A DNA stretch of 16,351 nt from JBMNOI01 sp050942995. Lineage in GTDB: Bacteria; Chloroflexota; Anaerolineae; UBA1429. The notes below the pieces were generated by a model. It had not been told where the DNA came from. It searched no databases and saw nothing but the letters and a program-made list of their open reading frames with translations. Shown one piece after another: positions 7,128 to 13,918 of this stretch. The translations under genes and the position numbers were made by a program. How positions within the stretch are numbered: position 1 is the stretch's first letter; every line of letters begins with the position of its first letter. The DNA lies in NCBI GenBank assembly GCA_050942995.1, contig JBMNOI010000081.1, forward strand, positions 1 to 16,351. Direction: 5' to 3'.

Positions 7128-7155
7128 TTGACCGCGCATCGATTCTTGATATAAT
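7128..7155 (+). promoter_or_regulatory. Strong promoter of the hydrolase-selenoperoxiredoxin unit
   Basis: TTGACC (7128-7133) and a perfect TATAAT (7150-7155) are separated by 16 bases. Transcription would start near 7162, giving a ~27-base leader that carries GGAGG at 7175-7179, 9 nt before the ATG. Confidence 0.8.
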
Positions 7156-7188
7156 ACATAGAAAAAGTCATAGTGGAGGCCGTGTCCT

Positions 7189-8295
7189 ATGCTGCCCATC
7201 CACCATTCCCATCGCGTAACATTCGCCCTGGTTGCCATCCTGCTGGCTCTGATGGGCTGCTCCAGCGCCGGAGTGGAGGGCATGCCGACGTCCGATCTCG
7301 TCATCCGGAGCACGCCGCCCGCTACAGCCACGAACACATCCACACCACGATCCACTGCCACCACCGCACCCACGAGCACAGTGTCTCCCACACCCACGCC
7401 TGTCGTTACGCCGTCGCCTACTCCCGACCCATACGAGGAGTGGACCATCGACTATCTGGTGACGCGGAAATATGGCGCGGGTGAGATTCGTATCGAGCGC
7501 ACGCTCGAAACCAACGACGATTTCACGCGCCTGCTCATCGCCTATCCCGGCGACGGCCTGACCATCTATGGCTTTATGAACGTACCCCATGGCGAAGGGC
7601 CGTTCCCGGTGACCATCGTGGTGCACGGATACATCGATCCGGCCGTCTATCAGACACTGGCCTACACCACCCGCTACGCCAATGCTCTGGCGCGGGCCGG
7701 CTACATCGCCATCCATCCAAATCTGCGGGGCTATCCGCCGTCGGATGACGGCCCCAACCGATTTCGGGTGGGCATGGCAGTGGATGTGCTCAACCTCATC
7801 GGCCTGGTGCGTAACGGGGCCGGTGACGAGGGGCCGCTGGCGAACGCCGATGCGGCTCACATCGGCATAATGGGCCACAGCATGGGCGGAGGCATCACTA
7901 TCCGTGTTATTACCGTCGACCCGGGCATCGGCGCCGCCGTGCTCTATGGCCCGATGCACGCCGACGAGCGCATCAACCACCAACGCATGATGTTCTGGAG
8001 CGGCGGGGAACGCGGCTGGTGGGAGCTGTCCATCCCCGAGGAGGATATGCGGCGCATCTCGCCCTCGGAGCATCTGGAGCGCATCGTCGCTCCCGTCAGC
8101 ATCCACCACAGTGCCGACGATATGACCGCGCCCGTCGAGTGGGCCGATGATATCGCCCGGCGGATGGAAGCGGCCGGCGTCTCGGTCGAGTTATACCACT
8201 ATTCGGGGACGCCGCACACCTTCCGCGGGGCGGCAGATCAACTGTTTATGCAGCGTCTGATCGCTTTTTTTGATCGCCATTTGCGCGTCGGCTGA
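7189..8295 (+). CDS. Secreted lipoprotein alpha/beta hydrolase (prolyl oligopeptidase/dienelactone hydrolase-like)
   Basis: The protein has 368 residues. It begins with a signal peptide ending in the lipobox LMGC (Cys24), then a Thr/Pro/Ser-rich flexible linker (~40-80) that would hold the catalytic domain away from the membrane. The alpha/beta hydrolase domain spans ~95-366. The oxyanion region is VVHGY, the nucleophile is Ser231 in GHSMGG, the acid is probably Asp311 (SADDMTAP), and the base His343 (GTPHTF). The spacing fits an S9-type peptidase or acyl-hydrolase; a carboxylesterase is the main alternative, and the substrate cannot be told. The ATG is supported by GGAGG and a strong promoter. 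The next gene starts 46 bases on without an intervening terminator, so the two are probably cotranscribed. Confidence 0.9.
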   Translation: MLPIHHSHRVTFALVAILLALMGCSSAGVEGMPTSDLVIRSTPPATATNTSTPRSTATTAPTSTVSPTPTPVVTPSPTPDPYEEWTIDYLVTRKYGAGEIRIERTLETNDDFTRLLIAYPGDGLTIYGFMNVPHGEGPFPVTIVVHGYIDPAVYQTLAYTTRYANALARAGYIAIHPNLRGYPPSDDGPNRFRVGMAVDVLNLIGLVRNGAGDEGPLANADAAHIGIMGHSMGGGITIRVITVDPGIGAAVLYGPMHADERINHQRMMFWSGGERGWWELSIPEEDMRRISPSEHLERIVAPVSIHHSADDMTAPVEWADDIARRMEAAGVSVELYHYSGTPHTFRGAADQLFMQRLIAFFDRHLRVG

Positions 8296-8341
8296 GCACC
8301 AACGCCGGGCGCGCCCATTATACGATCCAAGGAGTAATCTC

Positions 8342-9079
8342 ATGGCCATCCGTGTTGGAGATATCGCTCCCGATTTTACCCTGCCCAGTCATCTGGATCG
8401 CAATATCACCCTCAGCGATTACCGTGGCTCGAATGTGATTCTGGCTTTCTTTCCGCTGGCCTGGACTCCCGTTTGAGCGGCGCAAATCCCCTCATATGAG
8501 GCGCAACGGAGCCTGTTTGAGGGGATGAATGCCCAGGTTCTGGGCATCAGCGTCGATCATGTGCCCTGCCTCAAAGCGTGGGCCGATAGCCTCGGAGGCA
8601 TCAACTATCCGCTATTGAGCGACTTTTGGCCCCATGGTGCCGTCGCCCAAAAGTATGGCGTATTTCGCGAGGAAGGATATTCCGAGCGGGCCATTTTCAT
8701 CATCGACGGCACCGGTGTGGTGCGTTATGTCGATATCCACGACATCAACGACCAGCCCGACAACGAGGTGCTCTTTCGCGAACTGCGCCGCATCGATCCC
8801 GAAGCGGCCGCCGGTGTGCCCGAACGGGTCCTGGTCGAGCTCCCTCATGGGGGCATCATTATGTACTGCACGCCCTGGTGCACCGATTGTGCCCGGGCCG
8901 CCGGCTGGCTGCGCGCCAGAGGACATCGTTTTCGAGAGATCAATATCTACGATATGCCCGGCGCCGCCGAGCAGGTGCGCGCCTGGACCGGCGGCTATAT
9001 CGTAACGCCGGTGTTCGATATCGACGGCACCATTGTGGTGGATTTTGACGAGGAGCGTCTGTTAGAGATCCTGGGCTGA
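8342..9079 (+). CDS. Selenocysteine-containing peroxiredoxin fused to a glutaredoxin-like domain (TGA read as Sec)
   Basis: AAGGAG at 8329-8334 is 7 nt before ATG 8342. The frame is interrupted only by TGA at codon 45 (8474-8476) and then continues in the same phase to 9079, for 245 residues. The TGA follows FFPLAWTPV, the place where peroxiredoxins of the AhpE/BCP type carry the peroxidatic Cys (PxxxTxxC), so the codon is most simply read as selenocysteine. A SECIS-like hairpin lies directly downstream. Residues 1-155 are the peroxiredoxin domain (QVLGISVD, YPLLSDFWPHGAVAQKYGV, AIFIIDGTGVVRY). Sec45+5 is not Cys, so there is no near-by resolving Cys; Cys76 is the only other Cys in this domain. 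Residues ~165-245 form a glutaredoxin/mycoredoxin-like domain with Cys176, Cys180 and Cys183 (YCTPWCTDC) and TPVFDIDG. The fused domain could reduce the selenenic acid after peroxide reduction. A pseudogene or a sequencing error is the alternative. Confidence 0.85.
8474..8476 (+). other. In-frame TGA at the peroxidatic position, predicted selenocysteine codon
   Basis: Codon 45 of the peroxiredoxin. The reading phase is identical on both sides, downstream protein is well conserved in style, and the hallmark position is Cys in ordinary homologues. These points argue for recoding over loss of function. Confidence 0.82.
8477..8526 (+). promoter_or_regulatory. Bacterial SECIS-like element inside the peroxiredoxin coding region
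   Basis: ATCCCCTCA (8486-8494) pairs perfectly with TGAGGGGAT (8518-8526). Above it, after a short irregular part, AGGC (8499-8502) pairs with GCCT (8511-8514), leaving an 8-base loop GCAACGGA that begins with G. The loop starts 27 bases after the TGA. Known bacterial SECIS elements lie directly after the UGA with the apical loop roughly 16-37 nt away and a G among the first loop bases, so the geometry fits SelB binding. Confidence 0.75.
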
Positions 9080-9128
9080 GATATACGCCCTTACTCCCGA
9101 TCGGCGCGCCCCGCAGACGCCTGCCCCG

Positions 9129-9166
9129 GTTCGAGTAAGACGTCATATACGGCGTCTTACTCGAAC
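9129..9166. terminator. 14-bp perfect hairpin after the selenoperoxiredoxin gene
   Basis: Bases 9129-9142 pair perfectly with 9153-9166 around a 10-base loop; two more pairs (one G-T) extend the stem. It sits 50 bases after the stop codon and just before the next promoter, as expected for a transcription terminator. No T tract follows. Confidence 0.7.
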
Positions 9167-9180
9167 TGCGGAAGTCATTC

Positions 9181-9209
9181 TTGACATCCCCCCTGCCGCC
9201 GCTTACACT
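9181..9209 (+). promoter_or_regulatory. Strong promoter before fni
   Basis: A perfect TTGACA (9181-9186) is followed after 17 bases by TACACT (9204-9209), a good -10. Transcription would begin near 9216, leaving a ~16-base leader with AGGAG. This overlaps the theoretical upstream extension of the fni frame and so argues against an earlier start. Confidence 0.8.
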
Positions 9210-9221
9210 CCATGCTGAATC

Positions 9222-9226
9222 AGGAG
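9222..9226 (+). promoter_or_regulatory. Ribosome-binding site fixing the GTG start of fni
   Basis: AGGAG lies 5 nt before GTG 9232. The only longer in-frame option (TTG 9181) is the -35 hexamer of the promoter. Confidence 0.75.
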
Positions 9227-9231
9227 CGAAT

Positions 9232-10248
9232 GTGTCACACACCCATAGAAAACAGCAACATCTGGATATCTGCCTGTATAAGGATGTGCGTTCGGCCCTC
9301 ACCACCGGACTGGAACGCTATCGGCTCGTGCATCAGGCCCTGCCCGAGATGGCCCTGGCCGATGTCGATACCCGCACTGAGTTTCTGGGGCATCCGCTGA
9401 ATGCGCCGATCCTCATCTCGTCCATGACCGGCGGCGCCGAACGGGCATACGATATCAACCGGCGGCTCGCCGCCGCAGCACAAGAGTTGGGACTGGCCAT
9501 GGGCGTCGGTTCGCAGCGTGTGGGCATCGAAGATCCTTCCCAGATGGAGAGCTTTGCCGTGCGCGACATCGCGCCCGATATCCTCCTGTTCGCCAATCTC
9601 GGCGCTGTGCAACTCAACTACGGCTACGGCGTCAAGGAATGCCGCGCCACTGTAGAGAGCATCGGCGCCGATGCTCTGATCCTGCACATCAACCCGTTGC
9701 AAGAGGCCGTGCAGCCCGGCGGTGACACCGACTATGGCGATCTTGCCGCCAAAATCGCCGCCATCTGCCATGAGCTGCCCTACCCGGTGATCGTCAAAGA
9801 GGTGGGCTGGGGCTTGTCTCGCGCTGCGGCCCGACAGCTGCGCCGGGCAGGGGTTGCCGCTCTGGATGTGGCCGGCGCAGGGGGCACCTCCTGGAGTGAG
9901 GTCGAGCGCTATCGCGCCGAGACGCCCGCCGATGCCGAGGTCGCCGCGGCATTCGTCGGTTGGGGTATCCCCACGGCCGACTCGCTGCGCGAGGTGCGGC
10001 ACGAATGTCCCGGTATGCCCCTCATCGCCAGCGGTGGCATCACCTCCGGCGTCGAGGCGGCCATCTGCCTGGCCCTGGGCGCCGATCTGGTGGGTCTGGC
10101 CCGCCATCTGTTAGCCCCGGCCGTGAGTTCGGCCGAGGCGACCTTTGAGAGGCTCAGCGTCATCGTCCGACAGCTTCGCATCGCCATGTTCTGCGCCGGA
10201 GCACGCACCCCGGCCGATCTGGACGAGACCCGCCTCACCACTGTTTGA
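9232..10248 (+). CDS. fni: Type 2 isopentenyl-diphosphate delta-isomerase
   Basis: The enzyme interconverts isopentenyl and dimethylallyl diphosphate using reduced FMN, supplying the primer for isoprenoid chains. The GTG start gives 338 residues, the usual length. Family marks are the N-terminal RKQQHLDICL (6-15), LISSMTGG (61-68), GVGSQR, ANLGAVQL (121-128), LHINPLQEAVQPGGDTDY (151-168) with the substrate/metal-binding His, Asn, Gln and Glu, VIVKEVGWG, the flavin phosphate-binding DVAGAGGTSW, and IASGGITSGVEAAICLALGADLVGLAR near the end. It is the TIM-barrel type 2 enzyme and unrelated to the Nudix type 1 enzyme. It has its own strong promoter and lies 15 bases before a prenyl synthase gene, an expected pathway pairing. 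Confidence 0.96.
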   Translation: MSHTHRKQQHLDICLYKDVRSALTTGLERYRLVHQALPEMALADVDTRTEFLGHPLNAPILISSMTGGAERAYDINRRLAAAAQELGLAMGVGSQRVGIEDPSQMESFAVRDIAPDILLFANLGAVQLNYGYGVKECRATVESIGADALILHINPLQEAVQPGGDTDYGDLAAKIAAICHELPYPVIVKEVGWGLSRAAARQLRRAGVAALDVAGAGGTSWSEVERYRAETPADAEVAAAFVGWGIPTADSLREVRHECPGMPLIASGGITSGVEAAICLALGADLVGLARHLLAPAVSSAEATFERLSVIVRQLRIAMFCAGARTPADLDETRLTTV

Positions 10249-10263
10249 GTTGGGTGAACGATC

Positions 10264-11292
10264 ATGACCGTGGACCTGAATCCGTATCTGGAGGCCGTCG
10301 AGAAGGAACTGTCCGACAGCCTCTCCCCTCGTGATGAGCGTGCCCTGCCCCTTTATCAGATGATGCAGTACCACATGGGCTGGCTCGACTGCGAGTTTGC
10401 GCCGGAGAACGCGCCACGTGGCAAACGTCTGCGCCCGGCCATGTGCCTGCTGGCCTGTGAGGCCGTGAGCGGTGAATGGCGACAGGCGTTGCCGGCCGCC
10501 GCCGCGATCGAACTGATCCACAATTTTTCATTGCTACACGATGATATTGAGGATAACAGCGAAACTCGCCGACATCGCGCCACTGTCTGGAGTCTGTGGG
10601 GCATCGCCCAGGGCATCAATACCGGTGACGCCATGTGGGCGCTCTCGCGTCTGGCCGTCTATCGACTGTCCGACCTGGGGCACCCCGCCGAGACGGTGCT
10701 ATCAGTGGCCCGCCGCCTGGACGAAACCTGCCTGGAGCTGTGCACCGGCCAGTATCTCGATCTCCACTTTGAGGAGAGAGACGGCGTCACGCTGCCCGAA
10801 TATGAGCGGATGATCTCCGGCAAGACCGCCGCCCTGCTGTCGGCATCGCTGACCGTGGGGGCTCTTCTGGGCGGCGCGCCCGCCGAGGTCGTCCACTCTT
10901 ATGGCGAATTCGGCCGCGAGCTGGGCCTGGCCTTTCAGATCACCGACGACATCCTGGGCATCTGGGGAGATCCCGCGGTGACCGGCAAATCGGCGGCCAG
11001 CGATATCATCGCTCGCAAAAAGACATTGCCCGTGCTCTATGCCCTTCAATGGGAACAGGAGCGCGGCCATGACGATCTGGAACGCATCTATACCGGCCCG
11101 TCTCTCGGCAACGGCGATGTATCCGCCGTTCTCTCCCTGCTGGAGCGCGCCGGCGCGCTCGACTATGTCCGTCACCGCGCCGCCGAGCACCATCGCCGCA
11201 CGATGGATCATCTACAGGCCACCGGCGTGACCGGCCCGGCCCAGGATGCGCTGCGCGCTCTGGCGCTTTCGATCCTCGACCGCTCCCACTAA
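10264..11292 (+). CDS. Short-chain polyprenyl diphosphate synthase (GGPP/FPP synthase type)
   Basis: The 342-residue protein is a trans-isoprenyl diphosphate synthase that condenses IPP onto allylic diphosphates. GKRLRP (53-58) binds IPP, and the first Asp-rich motif is DDIED (93-97) in LLHDDIEDNS with RRH after it. The conserved Lys region reads GKTAAL, followed by FQITDDILGIWGD (225-236) as the second Asp-rich region and RKKTLPV. The second motif is DDILG, lacking the usual fifth Asp but with GD three residues on, as in many GGPP synthases. Phe88, five residues before the first motif, is aromatic; in type I archaeal-style GGPP synthases this limits chain length, so a C15-C20 product is likely. 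The ribosome-binding site is weak (GGGTGA), and coupling with fni 15 bases upstream is plausible. Confidence 0.92.
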   Translation: MTVDLNPYLEAVEKELSDSLSPRDERALPLYQMMQYHMGWLDCEFAPENAPRGKRLRPAMCLLACEAVSGEWRQALPAAAAIELIHNFSLLHDDIEDNSETRRHRATVWSLWGIAQGINTGDAMWALSRLAVYRLSDLGHPAETVLSVARRLDETCLELCTGQYLDLHFEERDGVTLPEYERMISGKTAALLSASLTVGALLGGAPAEVVHSYGEFGRELGLAFQITDDILGIWGDPAVTGKSAASDIIARKKTLPVLYALQWEQERGHDDLERIYTGPSLGNGDVSAVLSLLERAGALDYVRHRAAEHHRRTMDHLQATGVTGPAQDALRALALSILDRSH

Positions 11293-11299
11293 ACGGTCG

Positions 11300-11386
11300 C
11301 GCAGCGGGAACAAAAGAAGCTGCTGCTGCGTCTATCGATATAGATGGGAGAAATAAGGGCATCCCGATATAGCGGGAGATGGCACA
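11300..11386 (+). promoter_or_regulatory. Spacer with direct repeat and hairpin over the pbpC ribosome-binding site
   Basis: CGATATAG plus GGGAGA occurs twice, at 11336-11351 and 11365-11379, with a 29-base period and one length difference. TCCCG (11362-11366) pairs with CGGGA (11373-11377) around a 6-base loop, covering the GGGAG (11374-11378) that precedes the TTG start by 8 nt. An outer CGCAGC/GCTGCG pair (11300-11305, 11325-11330) is also present. No terminator or clear promoter is seen, so readthrough from the prenyl synthase gene is likely. Confidence 0.4.
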
Positions 11387-13918
11387 TTGCGGCGCAAAAT
11401 GGCAGGCGGGGTGCGCAAAGCGATGGCTGTCGCGATCGGCGCGATGGTCGTTTTTGTGCTGGGTACGGTGCTGTTCCTCTGGCGGCCGACCCTGTTTGTG
11501 GCCATTCCTTCTATCGACAGCGCCGACATGCGCAGGCAGGCGCCCTCCAGCCTGATCCTCGACCGCCGAGGACGCCTGCTGTACGAGATCATCGACCCTC
11601 ATGCCGGCGCGTACCGCCCGGTGCCGCTGGACGAGATTCCCCCGGCATTACGTCAGGCCGTCATCGCCACCGAAGATGCGACCTTTTATGACAACCCCGG
11701 CGTAAATGTGCGCTCTATCCTGCGCGCCGCATGGCTCAATCTACGCAGCGGGCAGATCGTCTCGGGCGGGAGCACCATCACCCAGCAACTGGCCCGCAAC
11801 CTGCTCATGACACCCGACGAGCGGGTCGAGCGAACCATGGGGCGCAAGCTGCGTGAGGCGCTGCTGGCCTACTCGCTGACACGAACCCTGTCCAAAGACG
11901 AAATCCTCACCCTCTATCTCAATGAGACCTATTTCGGCAACATGGCGTACGGCGTCGAGGCCGCCGCGCGGGCCTATTTCGCCAAGCCGGTGGCCCAGCT
12001 CAGCCTGGCCGAATCGGCCCTGCTGGCCGGCCTGCCCCAGGCTCCCTCCCTCTACGACCCCCTGATTCATCCGGATGCGGCCAGGCAACGCCAGCGTATC
12101 GTGCTGGACCTGATGGTTCGCAACGGCGACATCACGGCAAAGCAGGCCGATCTGGCCCACGGTGAGCCGCTACATTTCGCCGCATCTCCCTTTGGTATCG
12201 AGGCGCCCCACTTTTGCATGGCAGTCCGTCATGAGCTGAGCGCCATCCTGGATGAGGAAGCACTGCGCCGGGGCGGGTTACGCATCTACACCACGCTGGA
12301 TCTGGATATGCAACACGCCGCCGAACGCCACGTGAGCCATCATCTGGGCGCGCTCAATCGCCCGACCGAGGGGCGCCCCGGCCACAACGTACGCAATGCC
12401 GCCGTCGTCGTGATGGATCCGCACACCGGCGCCGTGCGCATCCTGGTGGGTAGCCCCGACTATTTCGATCCTGCCATCGACGGCGCCGTCAACGCCGCTC
12501 TGTCTCCCCGCCAGACCGGCTCGGCCATCAAGCCCATCACCTATGCAGCCGCTTTCGAGAGGGGCTTTACACCGGCCACGATGATGGTCGATGTCCGTAC
12601 GGCCTTTACCACCCGTGAGGACACTCCCTATGTCCCCGTGAACTATGACTATCGCTTTCGCGGCCCGGTGCTGTTGCGTGAAGCCCTGGCCTCGTCGTAC
12701 AATACCATCGCCGTCAAGCTGCTGCACGAGATCGGCGTGGATGCCCTGCCTGAAATGGCCCGCCGCCTGGGGATTACGACGATGGATCGGGATGACCATG
12801 GCCTGGCCATCGCCCTGGGCAGCAGCGAGGTATCGCTCATGCAATTGACGGCCGCCTATGCCGCTCTGGCCAACGGCGGAGCGCGTGTCAGGCCATGGAT
12901 GGTCGACTACATCGAGGACGCCACGGGCGAGGTGATCTATCGCGCGCCTGCCCATACGCCCGAGCCGGTGCTCGCCCCGGAGGTGGCCTACCTGGTCACC
13001 CATATCCTCGCCGATGATCGGGCGCGCATCCCCGGCTTTGGCGAGGGGTCCGTGCTCGAATTGCCCTTTCCGGCGGCAGTCAAAACCGGCACCACCACCG
13101 ACTGGCGCGACAACTGGACGGTGGGCTATAGCACCGAGCAAGTCGTGGGCGTGTGGGTGGGGAACGCCAACAGCGAACCGATGCGCCACGTCTCCGGAAT
13201 CAGTGGCGCCGCACCGATCTGGAACGCCGTCATGCGCAGCATCCATCGACAGCCGCCAAAAGACTTTGCCCGACCCGAAGGGCTGAGCAAAGTCGAGATC
13301 TGCGCCGCGTCCGGCCGTCTGCCGGGCCCGGCCTGCCCGCATCGCCGTGAGGAGCTGTTCATCGCCGGGCAACAGCCGACAGAGCGTTGCTCGATGCACC
13401 GCCTCGTCGCCTACGACGCGGCTACCGGCCTGCCCGCGACAGAGCACACCCCTCCCGAGCGCCGTCTGATGCGTCGGGTGACATTCTGGCCCGACGAGGC
13501 GCTGGCCTGGGCAGAGCAAGAGGGATTGCCCCTGCCTCCGCAGGAGATCGTATCCGCCGAACACGATGATCCGCCGATAGCGGCGATAACCGATGAAACA
13601 GCGCCGGGATTACGCCTGATCCGACCCGATCCCAACAGTCGCTATGTGCTGGCGCCCGATATTCCGGTGCATTATCAGCAGATCGAGATTCTCGCCACCG
13701 CGTCGCCCGCCCTCGGGCTGCGCGAGGTCACGCTGTGGATCGACGGCTCGCCGGAGCATACCTGGGAGGCGCCCCCCTATCGCACCTTCTGGACCCTTGT
13801 GCCGGGCGAGCATGAATTTCGCATCGAAGGGATCGACGCCCGTTCTCAACGGACGATCGGCCCGTCCGTTCGCATTACCGTCTCTGCCGCGTCGCAGGAA
13901 AGGACGACACTCCCATGA
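11387..13918 (+). CDS. pbpC: Bifunctional class A penicillin-binding protein, 1C type
   Basis: The 843-residue protein has a short cytoplasmic N-terminus and one membrane anchor (~13-33). The GT51 glycosyltransferase domain (~60-240) has catalytic Glu96 in ATEDATFYDNPG, GGSTITQQLARNLL, RKLREALLAYSLTR and KDEILTLYLNETYFGN. The transpeptidase (~300-600) has nucleophile Ser379 in SAIK, SYN at 437-439 and KTGT at 566-569. The part after KTG (EICAASGRLPGPACP with paired Cys, FTFWPDEALAW-like VTFWPDEALAW) and an end domain (~745-835) match the PBP1C C-terminal extension. It polymerises lipid II and crosslinks peptidoglycan outside the membrane. The start is TTG 11387, chosen because GGGAG is 8 nt upstream; ATG 11399 is the alternative. 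Its stop overlaps the start of the alpha-2-macroglobulin gene (ATGA), as in other bacteria where this pair is linked. Confidence 0.94.
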   Translation: MRRKMAGGVRKAMAVAIGAMVVFVLGTVLFLWRPTLFVAIPSIDSADMRRQAPSSLILDRRGRLLYEIIDPHAGAYRPVPLDEIPPALRQAVIATEDATFYDNPGVNVRSILRAAWLNLRSGQIVSGGSTITQQLARNLLMTPDERVERTMGRKLREALLAYSLTRTLSKDEILTLYLNETYFGNMAYGVEAAARAYFAKPVAQLSLAESALLAGLPQAPSLYDPLIHPDAARQRQRIVLDLMVRNGDITAKQADLAHGEPLHFAASPFGIEAPHFCMAVRHELSAILDEEALRRGGLRIYTTLDLDMQHAAERHVSHHLGALNRPTEGRPGHNVRNAAVVVMDPHTGAVRILVGSPDYFDPAIDGAVNAALSPRQTGSAIKPITYAAAFERGFTPATMMVDVRTAFTTREDTPYVPVNYDYRFRGPVLLREALASSYNTIAVKLLHEIGVDALPEMARRLGITTMDRDDHGLAIALGSSEVSLMQLTAAYAALANGGARVRPWMVDYIEDATGEVIYRAPAHTPEPVLAPEVAYLVTHILADDRARIPGFGEGSVLELPFPAAVKTGTTTDWRDNWTVGYSTEQVVGVWVGNANSEPMRHVSGISGAAPIWNAVMRSIHRQPPKDFARPEGLSKVEICAASGRLPGPACPHRREELFIAGQQPTERCSMHRLVAYDAATGLPATEHTPPERRLMRRVTFWPDEALAWAEQEGLPLPPQEIVSAEHDDPPIAAITDETAPGLRLIRPDPNSRYVLAPDIPVHYQQIEILATASPALGLREVTLWIDGSPEHTWEAPPYRTFWTLVPGEHEFRIEGIDARSQRTIGPSVRITVSAASQERTTLP

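Noticed and set aside
7168..8109. Open frame of 313 codons on the minus strand
   Set aside because: Antisense to the lipoprotein hydrolase, which has a signal peptide, catalytic triad, promoter and ribosome-binding site.
8250..8275. T-rich run near the end of the hydrolase gene as a terminator
   Set aside because: It lies inside the coding sequence (Ala-Phe-Phe-Asp codons) with no stem before it.
8342..8476. Peroxiredoxin pseudogene by nonsense mutation
   Set aside because: The stop is a TGA exactly at the redox-active Cys position with a SECIS-like hairpin following, and no other lesion is present. A random nonsense mutation there is much less likely, although selenium machinery is not visible in this window.
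8525..9079. Separate 184-residue protein starting at ATG 8525
   Set aside because: It would begin in the middle of the peroxiredoxin fold, without its catalytic residue and with no proper ribosome-binding site; readthrough of TGA 8474 explains it better.
9235..10107. Open frame of 290 codons on the minus strand
   Set aside because: Antisense to fni; composition-driven shadow.
12278..13564. Open frame of 428 codons on the minus strand
   Set aside because: Antisense to the transpeptidase part of pbpC, whose motifs are unmistakable; the antisense protein is rich in Gly, His and Arg without any fold signature.
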